A stretch of DNA of 64,000 nt from Artocarpus heterophyllus (lineage: Eukaryota; Streptophyta; Magnoliopsida; Rosales; Moraceae). The translations under genes and the position numbers were made by a program. Shown piece after piece: positions 22,859 through 33,819 of the stretch (within the stretch, counting starts at the first letter, position 1; the number at the start of each line of letters is the position of its first letter). The stretch lies in assembly GCA_025403435.1 (NCBI GenBank), contig CM046330.1, positions 26,661,507-26,725,506 of the forward strand. The letters are read 5' to 3'. The notes beneath the pieces were generated by a model, which saw only the letters and a list, made by a program, of their open reading frames with translations, was not told where the DNA came from and ran no database searches.

Positions 22859-24711
22859 ATCTCTCACTTGCACTAAGTGAGTAAATAAGACTCTCCCAGT
22901 AAGTGTCTTCGTAAATGAATCAGCTAAATTGTCCTCTGACGCGATCTTGCACATTGTGACATGCCCGCCCTCAACGAAGTCCTTTATCACATGATACTTT
23001 CGATCAATATGCTTACTCTTCTTGTGAAATCTTGGTTCCTTAGCATTAGCTACCGCTACACTGTTATCATAGTACAGTGATACCACTTTATCCATACCAG
23101 GAACTACCTCAAGATCCCCAAGGAACTTGCGGAGCCACACTGCTTCTTTCGAAGCATCACTAGCCGCCACATACTTGGCCTCCATCGTTGAATCCGAAGT
23201 GCAATCTTGCTTTGCACTTCTCCAACTGATGGCACCGCCTCCCAAAGTAAACACAAACCCCGAAGTCGATTTCCTAGAATCCAGACAGGATTCAAAATCC
23301 AAATCAGTGTATCCTAGAGGAGTTAAATTCTCACCCGAATACACAAGCATATACCCTCGAGTCCTTCTCAGGTACTTAAAAATATGCTTTACCGCAATCC
23401 AATAGTTCGGTCCTGGATCCGCCTAAAATCGACTTACAATCCCGACCGCATAGCTAATATCCGGTCATGTGCAAAGCATGGCATACATGAGACTACCCAC
23501 TGCCGAAGCATAAGGCACCTTCTTCATGTATTCTCTTTCTTCATAAGACTTTGGAGAGTCTTTCTTAGAAAGAGTAATTCCAGACCTCGATGGTTGCCCA
23601 CCTTTCTTGGAATCCTGCATTGCAAACCTTCTGAGAATTTTATCTATGTAGCCGGCCTGAGACAAAGCTATCATTTTGTTCTTCCTATCCCGAAAGATCT
23701 GGATACCGAGAACAAAATTAGCCTCACCTAAGTCCTTCATGTCAAACTGCTTGGTCAACCATAATTTGACCGATGACAACGCCCTAACGTCATTGCCAAT
23801 TAGCAGAATGTCATCTACATAAAGTAGTAGAAAAACCACCTTCCCATCCTTAATGTGTTTGTAAACACATGGCTCATCCACGTTTTGTGAGAACCCATAA
23901 GTCTTGATCACTTGATCAAATCTTACGTTCCAAGAACGAGAAGCCTGCTTAAGTCCATAAATTGACTTTAGTAGTTTACAAACCTTACCCCCTTGACCTT
24001 GGACCTTGAACCCGTCTGGTTGTTCCATATAAATGGACTCATCAAGATAGCGATTCAGAAAAGCCGTCTTGACATCCATCTGCCAAATCTCGTAGTCGAG
24101 AGCGGCAACTATGGACAAGAGAATCCGGATGGACTTAAGCATGGCTACATACGAAAATGTTTCCTCATAATCGATTCCTTCCTTTTGCGTATAACCTTTA
24201 GCTACCAGTCTAGCCTTAAAAGTTTCGACCTTTCCATCTATTCCTCTTTTTCTCTTGTAAATCCACTTACACCCTATGGGTTTTACCCCTTCGGGAAGAT
24301 CCATAAGCTCCTAGACCTGATTAGTCTCCATAGACTTCATCTCTATGTTCATGGCCTCTATCCAGAGTCTTGAATCAACATCCTCCATAGCTTCTGCGTA
24401 AGTATAAGGATCTCTGTCATGTTCATCTGGTTCTGCCATAAAGACCTTCCCGTTGAACATATACCTGTCAGGTTGACGCCCGATCCTCCCACTACACCGA
24501 AGCCCCTGAGGTTGTTGTTCAGGTTTGTTTGGTTTTTCTACACCGATCGAAATGGTTTCGTTCGGAACCTCCGGAGTGAACGGATCACCCCTTAACTCCT
24601 CAAGCACCACTTTGCTTCGAGGTTTAAAGTCGTCCATGTAACTCTCTTCAAGGAAAGTCGCATTAGTTGAAACCACGACTTTATTTTCCTTTGGGTTATA
24701 AAAATAACCCC
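22853..24711 (-). pseudogene. pol: Element B copia reverse transcriptase and RNase H
   Basis: One long frame with three nonsense codons. It opens with an integrase C-terminal remnant (GGYFYNPKENKVVVSTNATF) and a linker, then copia [64 protein letters not shown] and the catalytic [14 protein letters not shown] near 23810-23830. RNase H follows, with GYTDLDFESCLDSRKSTSG, DSTMEAKYVAASDASKEAVW and KHIDRKYHVI. Stops are at about 24311, 23465 and 23424. The terminal TGT-TAG is supplied by the LTR. Copia order (IN before RT) separates it clearly from A, C and D. Confidence 0.92.
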
Positions 24712-24911
24712 CTTTAGTCCCTTTTGGATATCACTACTTTTTCATTAAAAGATACCATGTAGGAGTCTTTAAATAAATAAGATACATAAATTAAATTCCT
24801 TTTAAATTTAGGAACATAAAAACAATCTCGCCAAATTAAATTCCTATAATTATCAAAGTAAAGATGGACATCTCCCACTGCTTCCGCTGAGACCAAGGAT
24901 CCATCGCCCAT
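24712..24911 (-). pseudogene. Element B protease/pre-integrase remnant at a deletion junction
   Basis: A short frame, MGDGSLVSAEAVGDVHLYF to VVISKRD, is the segment following the copia protease (family DGS...G.V.L.F...L.LRDVLYVP type; here FYVPKFKRNLIYVS). It should lead through the GAG-pre-integrase zinc domain and the integrase core, but instead runs straight into the integrase C-terminal FYNPKENK segment. The joint sequence around 24712-24730 (element strand GATATCCAAAAGG) can be read as VISKR in one frame and YPKG in the other. This suggests deletion between short matching sequences. Confidence 0.75.
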
Positions 24912-24956
24912 CCGAAGCGTAAAGTCCTCATGAAGCAGACTTTTCGTTTCTTTGAA

Positions 24957-25883
24957 TTACTGTAGAGAAACACAAATATGATTAGTTGCACCGAAATCTA
25001 TGACCCAGATGTCATTGGATTCCTCAACCAAACAAGTTTCTAAACATAGAAGATCACACCTACCTCCCTTGGAAAGGAAGTCTTTGCAATGCTTTTTTAT
25101 ATGCCCGACCTTACCACAGAAGAAGCACTTAAGCTTCTTTGGGTTCTTCTTCTTCTTCTTCTTGCTCTTGGTAGCAGTAGGAATAGAAGACTTCTCATTC
25201 TTGGCCCGTTGCTTCTTTCCATTCCCTGAGTTAGGATTGGAACCAAAAGCAGCTACCATGTTGGCCTCACCACCAACAGGAGACTCCCTGATCAGCAGTT
25301 TGAACTCCTGCAACTGTTTCATCAGTTCTATCAAGGTCATATCCCGTCTATTGTTTAAATTAAAAGTAGCTCTAAACGAAATAAATTCCTTAGACAGAGT
25401 TTCAAAGACCATAGTCATCTGAGTTTCAGCATCAATGTCGGCTCCATTGGTTTGAGCCTCAGCGAGGTAACCCATGACCAACATCATGTGCTCCTTTACA
25501 AATGTCCCCGGTCTCTGTGTACAGTTTAAGAGTTTCCGAAGCGCCCCTTGCCGCTTTGTTATGGCCTGGCCTCCAAACATATCCTCAAGATTATCCAAGA
25601 TCTGCTTCGCAATCTCATAATCCTGATGTTGAGCCTGTAGCACATTGTTCATGCTAGCCATAACATAGCAGCGGGCCTGATCATTAGCATCTTTCCAGCG
25701 ATCATACGCTTAGAATTGCTCATTACTTGAGTCTCCCGTAGCCTCGGGAGGACAAGGGGTTGTCAGTACATATTTTAGTTTCTCAAAGGATAGGACGATG
25801 TCCAGGTTCCGTTTCCAATCGTTATAATTCTCACCGATTTATTAGTTTTTGTCAAGTATCGATGATAAAGCATTTTTAGACAT
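24957..25883 (-). pseudogene. gag: Element B copia gag with start of protease
   Basis: The ATG at 25883 (MSKNALSSIL) is the likely start. Two adjacent stops and one more interrupt the first 75 codons, and the frame is then open from 25661. The UBN2-type gag core is recognisable (DYEIAKQILDNLEDMFGG, NGADIDAETQMTMVFETL, LIELMKQLQEFKLLI). A Lys-rich linker is followed by the knuckle CFFCGKVGHIKKHC near 25085-25130. The last part is the protease entry WVIDFGATNHIC, where the family usually has DSGATNH; the Ser position is Phe here, while the catalytic Asp is kept. Confidence 0.88.
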
Positions 25884-26109
25884 TTTCAGTCTACAATAAA
25901 GAATCATATACCAAATATAAGCAAACATATATAATAATTTAGTAAGATAACACAATCATGTAAAATCATACAAATGTGTTTATGTGTCAAAACCTTGAAA
26001 ATATCAGAACCTTACAACGATAATTCCCAACTCAGAATTCAACAAGCTCCTAGGGGAGTCATGCCAAATTCAATCAGGAACACGGATCCCCTCCTGATTA
26101 ATATATGCC
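25884..26109 (-). other. Element B leader, proximal part
   Basis: Untranslated DNA between gag and the point where element C inserted. It contains the left ATGCC of C's target duplication at 26105-26109. No gene is seen. Confidence 0.6.
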
Positions 26110-28914
26110 TGTAACACCCCTATGTGGGGGTTAACAGTTTTAAATAAATAAAAATAATTTTAAATTTTATATTATTTAAATCAATTAAACAATGCCCATG
26201 GGTCTTTAAACAACAAGAAAAATAAAAATAAACGTTTTAAATACAAACCACAGTTTTTAGTGTAGCACCAAATATATATAATTACAGTCATCATCACCAT
26301 AGTACAATTCCCAAATAACTTAACACAGCCATAAAAAAAAATAATACAACTCTTACATGTTGTAGATAAGTTGTAATTAAACAGGGTCTTCTAACACGAA
26401 AACAGCAAGATTGTTTTCGCTTATTCCTCTTCAAATATGTTGCACTGAGTTCCACCTGAGATATGAAGATATGATAGGGATGAGCATCGACATGCCCAGT
26501 AGGGAAATCATGACTCACCTTATGGTTTATCAATTACCACATTAAAAACTGCATGGTTAGTAGGTTACATCATATTCCAGATTATGAGGTTTATTATGAT
26601 CACATCTTATGGATACCGTAGTTAATCATTACCAAGTGTCATAATTACACATTTATACAAATATTACCAATCATCATTGTTCCTAGGTATCCATGTTAAA
26701 TTGAGTATCACTCAACTCATCGAAACCCAAATGGGCGTACTTGATCACCCTATAAACATTTCAAGGGTGTTCCGGTGAGGGGACATCAAGCCCCGAGTCC
26801 TCACCAAATCGATTCATGTACAGTGTGTTCTGGGACTTTCAACCCAAGGAAGCGTCATCACCTTCCCCCTATTTTTCCTTTTAGGGTATTCGTGCCCAAG
26901 GACGTAACCGTCGCCCTTTTTACATCTCACTATTCCTTTGTATTCAATTTATATTTATAGAGTCAATTTCCTAACCATGCTTCTCAATTTATAACATATG
27001 TCAAATCATTATATTTATCGCTATACAATATACATATTTTACAATATAAAACAATCAAATTTAATTTACCAAAACCTCACAAAAGATGAGTAATAGAATC
27101 CCTACCTTCAAAGCTTAACAACAAACTTTTATTCTCGGAATTAATCAACGTTAGCTCCACACATCCTTGACCCTAAGGCATGCATAAGGACAATTAAAAC
27201 TAAAGCACGACGTATAATCACATTCATAAGTGAATTATGTGTAAACCCGTCCACTAGTGCCATTAAAGTATTTTTATGCAATTGTTCTTTAAATACCAAG
27301 TAAACAATTTTTATCTTAAACGCAATATAAAATACATTCAAGCAATTTTTATGTTTTAGTCTCTAATAAGAATTCATAAATCATTTAGGGTAGTATTGGA
27401 AAGGTTGTAAGACATTAAGAGACTAGAAGGTGAGCAAAATTGGGTTTTTGGTTCAAGTTAACAGCTAGTATACCATGGCAACTTGGTGGTATACTTTTGT
27501 AAAAAGGCGGGTTCACTATCTACAATTAACACACGGGTTAACAGGTGGTTTACTTAAGATAGACGGGTGGTTTATTACCACTGGCAGGTTTACTAGTTTC
27601 TAATCCGAAAATTGAAAAATTCATAGAAATTAAAATACAACTCCGATTTAGGGTCATGATAGCTCATTGGAAAGCTTAGGATGTCTACTTTTTAAATATG
27701 CAAACCAATTTACAAAATTCATTTTCATTTAACTCCAGAATTTTAAGAAATAGCCACTGCCCATAGAGGTATTATAAAGTTTATGGGATGTCAAATTTTT
27801 CTTTAACTTAAAGCATATTATCCTTGTTTAAAATCTCAAAACCATTCCAAAATATGCAACATGCATTATATAATCAGAATAAACATATTCTCATGAGTTT
27901 TATACCAAAATCATTATCAAATTATATCTCTAGCCTTTCTTGTAAATAATGATGAAAACATGCTTAAATTTGCTCTTTAAGCTCAAAACATTAGAACATC
28001 AATCTTAAAGTTATGGAAACCGGTTTTAAACATTCCTAACATGTTTCTAACATTGTCATTAAACCAAAATAAAAGTTGGTTGTGGGTTGTAACTCAAGAC
28101 TCAAGTTTTTGTTCATAAATGTTTAAGGATGCATGTTAACTTAACTAGAAATTTGCATGAATTTTGAACACGAAAATTATGCATTAAACATGGAGAAAAT
28201 ACATACTAAAAACTAAGTTTAGATTAAAGAAAACCTACCTCAAAACTTCTTTGAAAAGCACCAAAGTTCGGGTTAACAATCAAGCTTGAATTAACTCTAA
28301 AACCGCCTCGATCATGGTTGGGAATTATAATTGTCTTGGCCACAAAGAGAGCTTTGTGCTCTATGTCTTTAGTTAGAAATTTGAAGTGAGAAAGGGAGAG
28401 AATGAGAACTAGAGAAGAAGGTGGTGATAGTTAAATAAAAAGATATCAAAATGCTTAAGAGGAATGGGATGTTTACGGGGGAAAGTAGTAAGAAGAAACA
28501 AAAGAGTCTTAAAGGAAAATATCATCTTGTCTCCCATGAAGATTTTTAGCAAATCATGCTAACATAATTGAGGGGACAATTGGAGTGAATTATAGAAGAA
28601 GATAAGGAAATAATTAAAGAGGTGGTTGAGAAAATATCTCCATGTCTTTTATGAATTGAGGGAAAATAATTCAATGTCCCCTTCGGATACCTTTAGCAAA
28701 ATAAGAAGAATGCTATATAATTGAGCAATAATTTAGGGAGACAAGATTGGTAGAAGTGTTGGTAAATTTTGAATGTTTCTTAGGAAGACTTGGTAAGAAA
28801 ATACTAAAGTGGTATTTTTTTTTAATGATCGTAAATAACTTAGTAATTTTAAATAGTCACATTTTATTCATTAAATTTTACAAAATCATGCCCGTTAAAA
28901 ATACGGGTGTTACA
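26110..28914 (-). repeat. Element C 3' LTR (2805 bp)
   Basis: Plus-strand ends are TGTAACACCCCTATGTGGGGG and AATACGGGTGTTACA, so the LTR carries longer terminal complementarity than the usual TG/CA. It is matched base for base by 33820-36625 apart from two substitutions (near 26655 and 26815) and one A-run length change (near 26340). Short frames repeated in both LTRs have no domain. Confidence 0.97.
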
Positions 28915-28927
28915 GCTCTCCCCTCCT
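28915..28927 (-). promoter_or_regulatory. Element C polypurine tract
   Basis: The element strand reads AGGAGGGGAGAGC immediately before the 3' LTR, the plus-strand primer site. Confidence 0.85.
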
Positions 28928-28970
28928 ATAAAAAATTTCGTCCTCGAAATTTCTTACACTGATTACAATG

Positions 28971-31900
28971 TTAAAACAAATGTGGATACTTTTCTCTCAT
29001 TTCAGATTCAAGTTCCCATGTGGCTTCCTCCACATCATGGTGTTGCCACATCACTTTCACCAGAGGAATTTCACGACGACGTAATATTTTTATTTCATGA
29101 TCCAGTATTTGAACTGGAATTTCTTCATAATTCGTATCTCCTTGAATCGGCACATCTGTCCACATGATCACATGTGAAGGGTCGGGTTCATACTTTCTCA
29201 ACATCGATACATGAAACACATTATGTACATGAGACAATTGTGGTGGTAGGTCTAAACGATATGCCAACGTTCCAATGCGTTCCACAATCTCAAACGGTCC
29301 TGTATACCTTGGTGCTAACTTTCCTTTAACACCAAATCGAGATACACCTCGTTTTGGTTTCACTTTTAAGAACACAAAGTCTCCAATCATGAACTCTAAA
29401 GGTCGCCTCCTCTTATCTGCATAACTCTTTTGTCGACTTTGAGCTGTCTGAAGACGTTCGCGAATAATCTGGATCTTGTCCGTTGTTTCTCTGATAAACT
29501 GAGGCCCAAGTTCAAGACGCTCTTCCTTTTCAGCCCAACACAATGGAGATCTACAAGGTCTACCATATAAGGCCTCATATGGAGCCATTCTAATACTTGC
29601 TTGGTAACTGTTGTTATATGCGAATTCAACATATGGCAGCTGTGCAGCCCAATTTGTTCCAAAGTCCAGTACACAAGCCCGAAGCATATCCTCGAGAATC
29701 TGAATGACACGTTCAGATTGTCCATCTGTTTGAGGATGAAAAGCTGTACTAAAATTCAATTGAGTTCCCAAGGCCCTCTGCAATCCTCTCCAAAATTTCG
29801 ACGTGAAACGTGTATCTCTATCGGAAACTATTGACATTGGCACTCCATGCAATGTCACTACCTTTTCCACGTATAATTGACATAATTTTGAGACACTATA
29901 ACTAGTTCTGATTGGGATGAAGTGGGCTGTCTTAGTTAAACGATCTACAATTACCCAAACGGCGTCATGCCCTATTTGAGTCTTAGGAAATCCAGTAACA
30001 AAGTCCATTGTCACATGATCCCACTTCCATTCTGGAATAGGTAAGCTCCTCAACTCGCCTCCAGGCTTTTGATGTTCCGCTTTAACCTGTTGGCACGTCA
30101 TGCACTTAGAGACAAAGGTTGCTACATCTCGTTTCATTCCTCGCCACCAGTATTGTCGTTTTAGATCCATATACATTTTTGTGCTTCCAGGATGAATAGC
30201 AAACTTTGAACGGTGAGCCTCATCTAGCACCGCATGCCTGAGATATGGATCCTCTGGAACAACTAATCTTCCTTTGTAAAGTAAAAATCCTTCTGGCTCA
30301 ATCTGCCATCCATCCAGTTGTTCTCCATTTTGTATTTGCTCCCAAACCCTACGTAATCCTTCATCGTGCCATTGTCCTTGTTTTACTTTCTGAATTAACG
30401 TAGGAGTTGCTATCACATTGAATAGGAAAGCTCTCTCGTCATCTTCATAATATTGCAAGTTGAAGTCGGCGATGGTGACTCGTCTCCAATCTTCCAATGC
30501 TAAACTGGCTATACGTCCGTTGTTCTTACGACTTAGAGCATCTGCCACGGCATTTGCTTTTCCAGGATGATATTGGATACTAAAGTCATAGTCCACCATG
30601 TACTCAGTCCATCTTCGTTGCCTTAGATTGAGATCCTTTTGAGTAAACAAATATTTCAGACTTTGATGATCTGAATATAGCTCGAACTTTGCGCCATATA
30701 GATAACATCTCCAAATTTTGAGTGCGAAAACCACAGCAGCTAACTCAAGATCATGTGTGGGGTAGTTCCTCTCATAGGGTTTCAACTGGCGTGAGGCATA
30801 GGCAACTACTCATCCATGCTGCATTAGCACACAACCTAAACCATTTCCCAAGGCATTAGTGTATACTGTGTAAGGCTCCTCGTTCTTAGGTACTATCAGC
30901 ATAGGTGCATTAGTGAGTCTTTGCTTTAGTTCCTCAAATGCTTCTTCACATTTGTCATCCCACACGAACTTGACATTCTTCCTTGTAAGTCTTGTCAATG
31001 GAGAAGCAATCTTTGAAAAATTCTCTACGAAGCGTTGATAGTATCCAACTAGTCCGAGGAAACTTTGGATCTTCGACACGTTCTTTAGTCGTTCCCAATT
31101 TAGCACTGCTTCAATTTTGGAGGGGTCCACTGAGATGCCTTCTTCAGAGACAACGTGTCCAAGGAACTTGACCTTCGTCATCCAGAAATCACATTTTTCT
31201 CTTTTTGCATAAAGACCATGTTCTCTCAACGTTTGTAGAGCGATCCTCAAATGCTCAGCATGTTCTTCTTCGTTTTTAGAATAGATCAAGATATCATCTA
31301 TGAAGACAATGATAAATTGATCTAAGTACGGTCGAAAGACACGGTTCATCAAGTCCATGAAAGCCGCTGGTGCATTAGTCAACCCGAAAGGCATGACAAG
31401 AAACTCAAAATGACCGTAGCGAGTCCGAAAAGCTGTCCTTGGAATGTCCTCTTCTCTTATCTTCAGTTGGTGATATCCGGATCGTAAGTCAATCTTTGAG
31501 AAATAGCAAGATCCTCCTAACTGATCGAACAACTCATCAATTCGGGGTAGAGGGTACTTGTTCTTGATAGTCAATCGATTAAGCTGGCGATAATCGACAC
31601 AGAGCCTCAACGATCCGTCATGTTTCTTCACAAAAAGTACTGGAGCTCCCCAAGGTGATGTACTTGGTCGAATAAATCCTTTTTCCAGTAATTCGTCCAA
31701 CTGCTTCCTCAATTCCACTTTCTCAGCAGGTGCCATTCGATACGGAGCGATAGAAACAGGCGTTGCTCCTTGAGTTAGGTCGATGACAAACTCAATTTCT
31801 CTATTAGGCGGAAGTCCGGGCAATTCATCTGGAAAAACATCTGAAAATTCGTCCACCACAGGAGTGTGAGAGGATAGGTCACTCTTCTTTAGTTCTCCAT

Positions 31901-33668
31901 TTGAAGCAAAGATCGTCCCAAGATTGGTGAAATTCCTTCGTCCTCCAATACAAGCCTTTAGCACCGGGGCTGGTGTCACTGTTCCTGTTTTTGCCTGAAA
32001 TTCGACGACTTGTCCATTCTTGGTGAATAAAGAGACACGTTTCCTATGACAATCTACTATTGCCTGGTATTTAGTTAGCCAATCCATTCCTAAGATTACA
32101 TCAAACTCTGTCATAGTTATTACATATAGGTCAGCCGATAGTTTATGTTCTCCTATAACAATACACACTGATTTACAAATTATGGATACTTCAGCTATCC
32201 CGCCCATTGGTGTACTAAGGGTTAATGATGAACTACATGTCTCAGTTTCTAATTGTAGTACGGAAGCAAATAACATAGATATAAATGAATGAGTGGCACC
32301 AGTGTCAAATAATACATGAGCCCAAGAATGAGACACGTGAATCATACCGTCTACAACTGAGTGATCAGCCTGTTTTGCTTGTCCAGCTGTAGCCGTAATT
32401 GCATAAGCTTGTGCTGGTGCTTTTCCTTTATCACTTTTTCCTCGGTTTCCTTGGCTACTACTAGCCTTATTATTATTTCTCCCAGAAAAATATGGCCTTT
32501 GATTCATTGAGCCTTGTGGAGTCGGTTGGAAGTTCTGATTAGCATAAAAATTGGAACCCTGTGGCCGCTGTTGATAGTTGTACTGAGGCTGGAACCCTCG
32601 AGGTTGAGTTACTGAGACTTGGGAAGCTGGAGTGTTTTGCTGAGGCGCTCCACGATTTTGACTCCCTCCCCAAACAGTGGAGCCAAAATGACTTCCTTGT
32701 GGCCTTGGTGCAAAGGATGATTGTGTAGGGTGGTTAGGGCAATTTCTCCTCAGATGTCCCACTTGTCCACAGTTATGACAAGCATACGGTTGGAAACGAC
32801 CACTACCAGAAGATCCACCACCAATAGTCACTCCACTATGCTGAATGACTTGCCCTTGTGACTTCTCTTTCTTACTTATTTTCCTTTGACGCCCACCAGA
32901 ACCCTTATACTCTCCATAGGAGTTATTTAGTTCTGTCTCTGCCCGCTGTGCCGCAGCTACAAGATCAAGAAAATCTGTTGATGGAACAGCAGCTATCATT
33001 TGTCTGATTTTCGGCCTCAGGTTATTTCTAAATTTTTCGCATCTCGCCATTGGATCCGATACAGCCCCGGGATTGTAGCGAGACAATTCTATAAATCGAG
33101 CATGGTATTCAGCAACTGTTGTATCTCCCTGCACCAGGTTTTCAAATTCTCGCATCATTGCTTGCCTATGGCTCTGAGGAATATAGGTGTTGCGAAAAAT
33201 GGTTTCGAACTGCTCCCATGTAAGATTCGGCACGTCATAGTCGTCTTTCTGAAGATCCCACCATTCTTCGGCTTTACCCTCAAATATATATGTTGAAAAG
33301 CTAACCCAATACTCCCGTGGAATCCTCAAGGTGTCCAACTTCTTTTTGACTGCCTTTAGCCATTGTTCTGCTATGACCGGGTTAGGTTCTCCACTAAATG
33401 TGGGTGGTTTCTGCTTCATAAACTCCTTCAACAGAGTTAGATGTCGTTGTTCGGGATCACGAACCTCCACAGGTCTTTGCACATTTTGTAATGCTTGAAG
33501 AATTTGTCCTAAATTATTTACTTCTGGTGCAGCTGGCGGGGATTGTGTTGCATGTTGTAGTTGCTCATCTTCTTGAGCTTGTTCCATCGGTTCCGGTTGC
33601 TCAACTTCTTGAGCATGTTCAACCGGTTGTGACAGCTCAGACGATTGCATTTGACGTCTTGGTGGCAT
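28971..33668 (-). pseudogene. gag-pol: Element C gag-pol polyprotein, one in-frame TGA
   Basis: The start chosen is the ATG at 33668 ([14 protein letters not shown]); the frame is open slightly upstream without a better start. Order: gag core ([20 protein letters not shown]), [18 protein letters not shown] near 32745-32785, protease [12 protein letters not shown] near 32300 with [11 protein letters not shown] with [12 protein letters not shown] and [10 protein letters not shown] near 31300, and RNase H. Integrase follows with a zinc region ([11 protein letters not shown]), core Asp in [12 protein letters not shown], Asp in IVSDRDTRF and Glu in [13 protein letters not shown]. The tail is a chromodomain-like segment ([19 protein letters not shown], ending KYPHLF). 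The only break seen is TGA at 30810-30812 in RNase H, where related elements have Arg; that is a C-to-T change on the coding strand. Everything after it stays in the same frame. Confidence 0.95.
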
Positions 33669-33780
33669 AGTTTCTACTGGCTGCGAAAATTTAACTAGGA
33701 TCAGTACCAAATGATGATGACATTAACACCTAACTTTAAAACCATTCCCAAAGATTAATTTTTAAGGTGGTGCTATACCC

Positions 33781-33812
33781 CCTAGGTTAATCGAACCTAG
33801 GCTCTGATACCA
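33781..33812 (-). promoter_or_regulatory. Element C primer-binding site with adjoining hairpin
   Basis: 33801-33812 reads TGGTATCAGAGC on the element strand, the classic initiator tRNA-Met site, eight bases from the LTR. Directly next to it, 33781-33801 forms a perfect inverted repeat, CCTAGGTT-AATCG-AACCTAGG. The leader between here and the ATG is only about 110 bp. Confidence 0.88.
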
Positions 33813-33819
33813 AAAATTC

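Noticed and set aside
26294..26533. Frame in the C LTR repeated at 33891-34244, and similar pairs in both LTRs
   Set aside because: Repeated only because the LTRs are nearly identical; no domain, and it lies in regulatory sequence.
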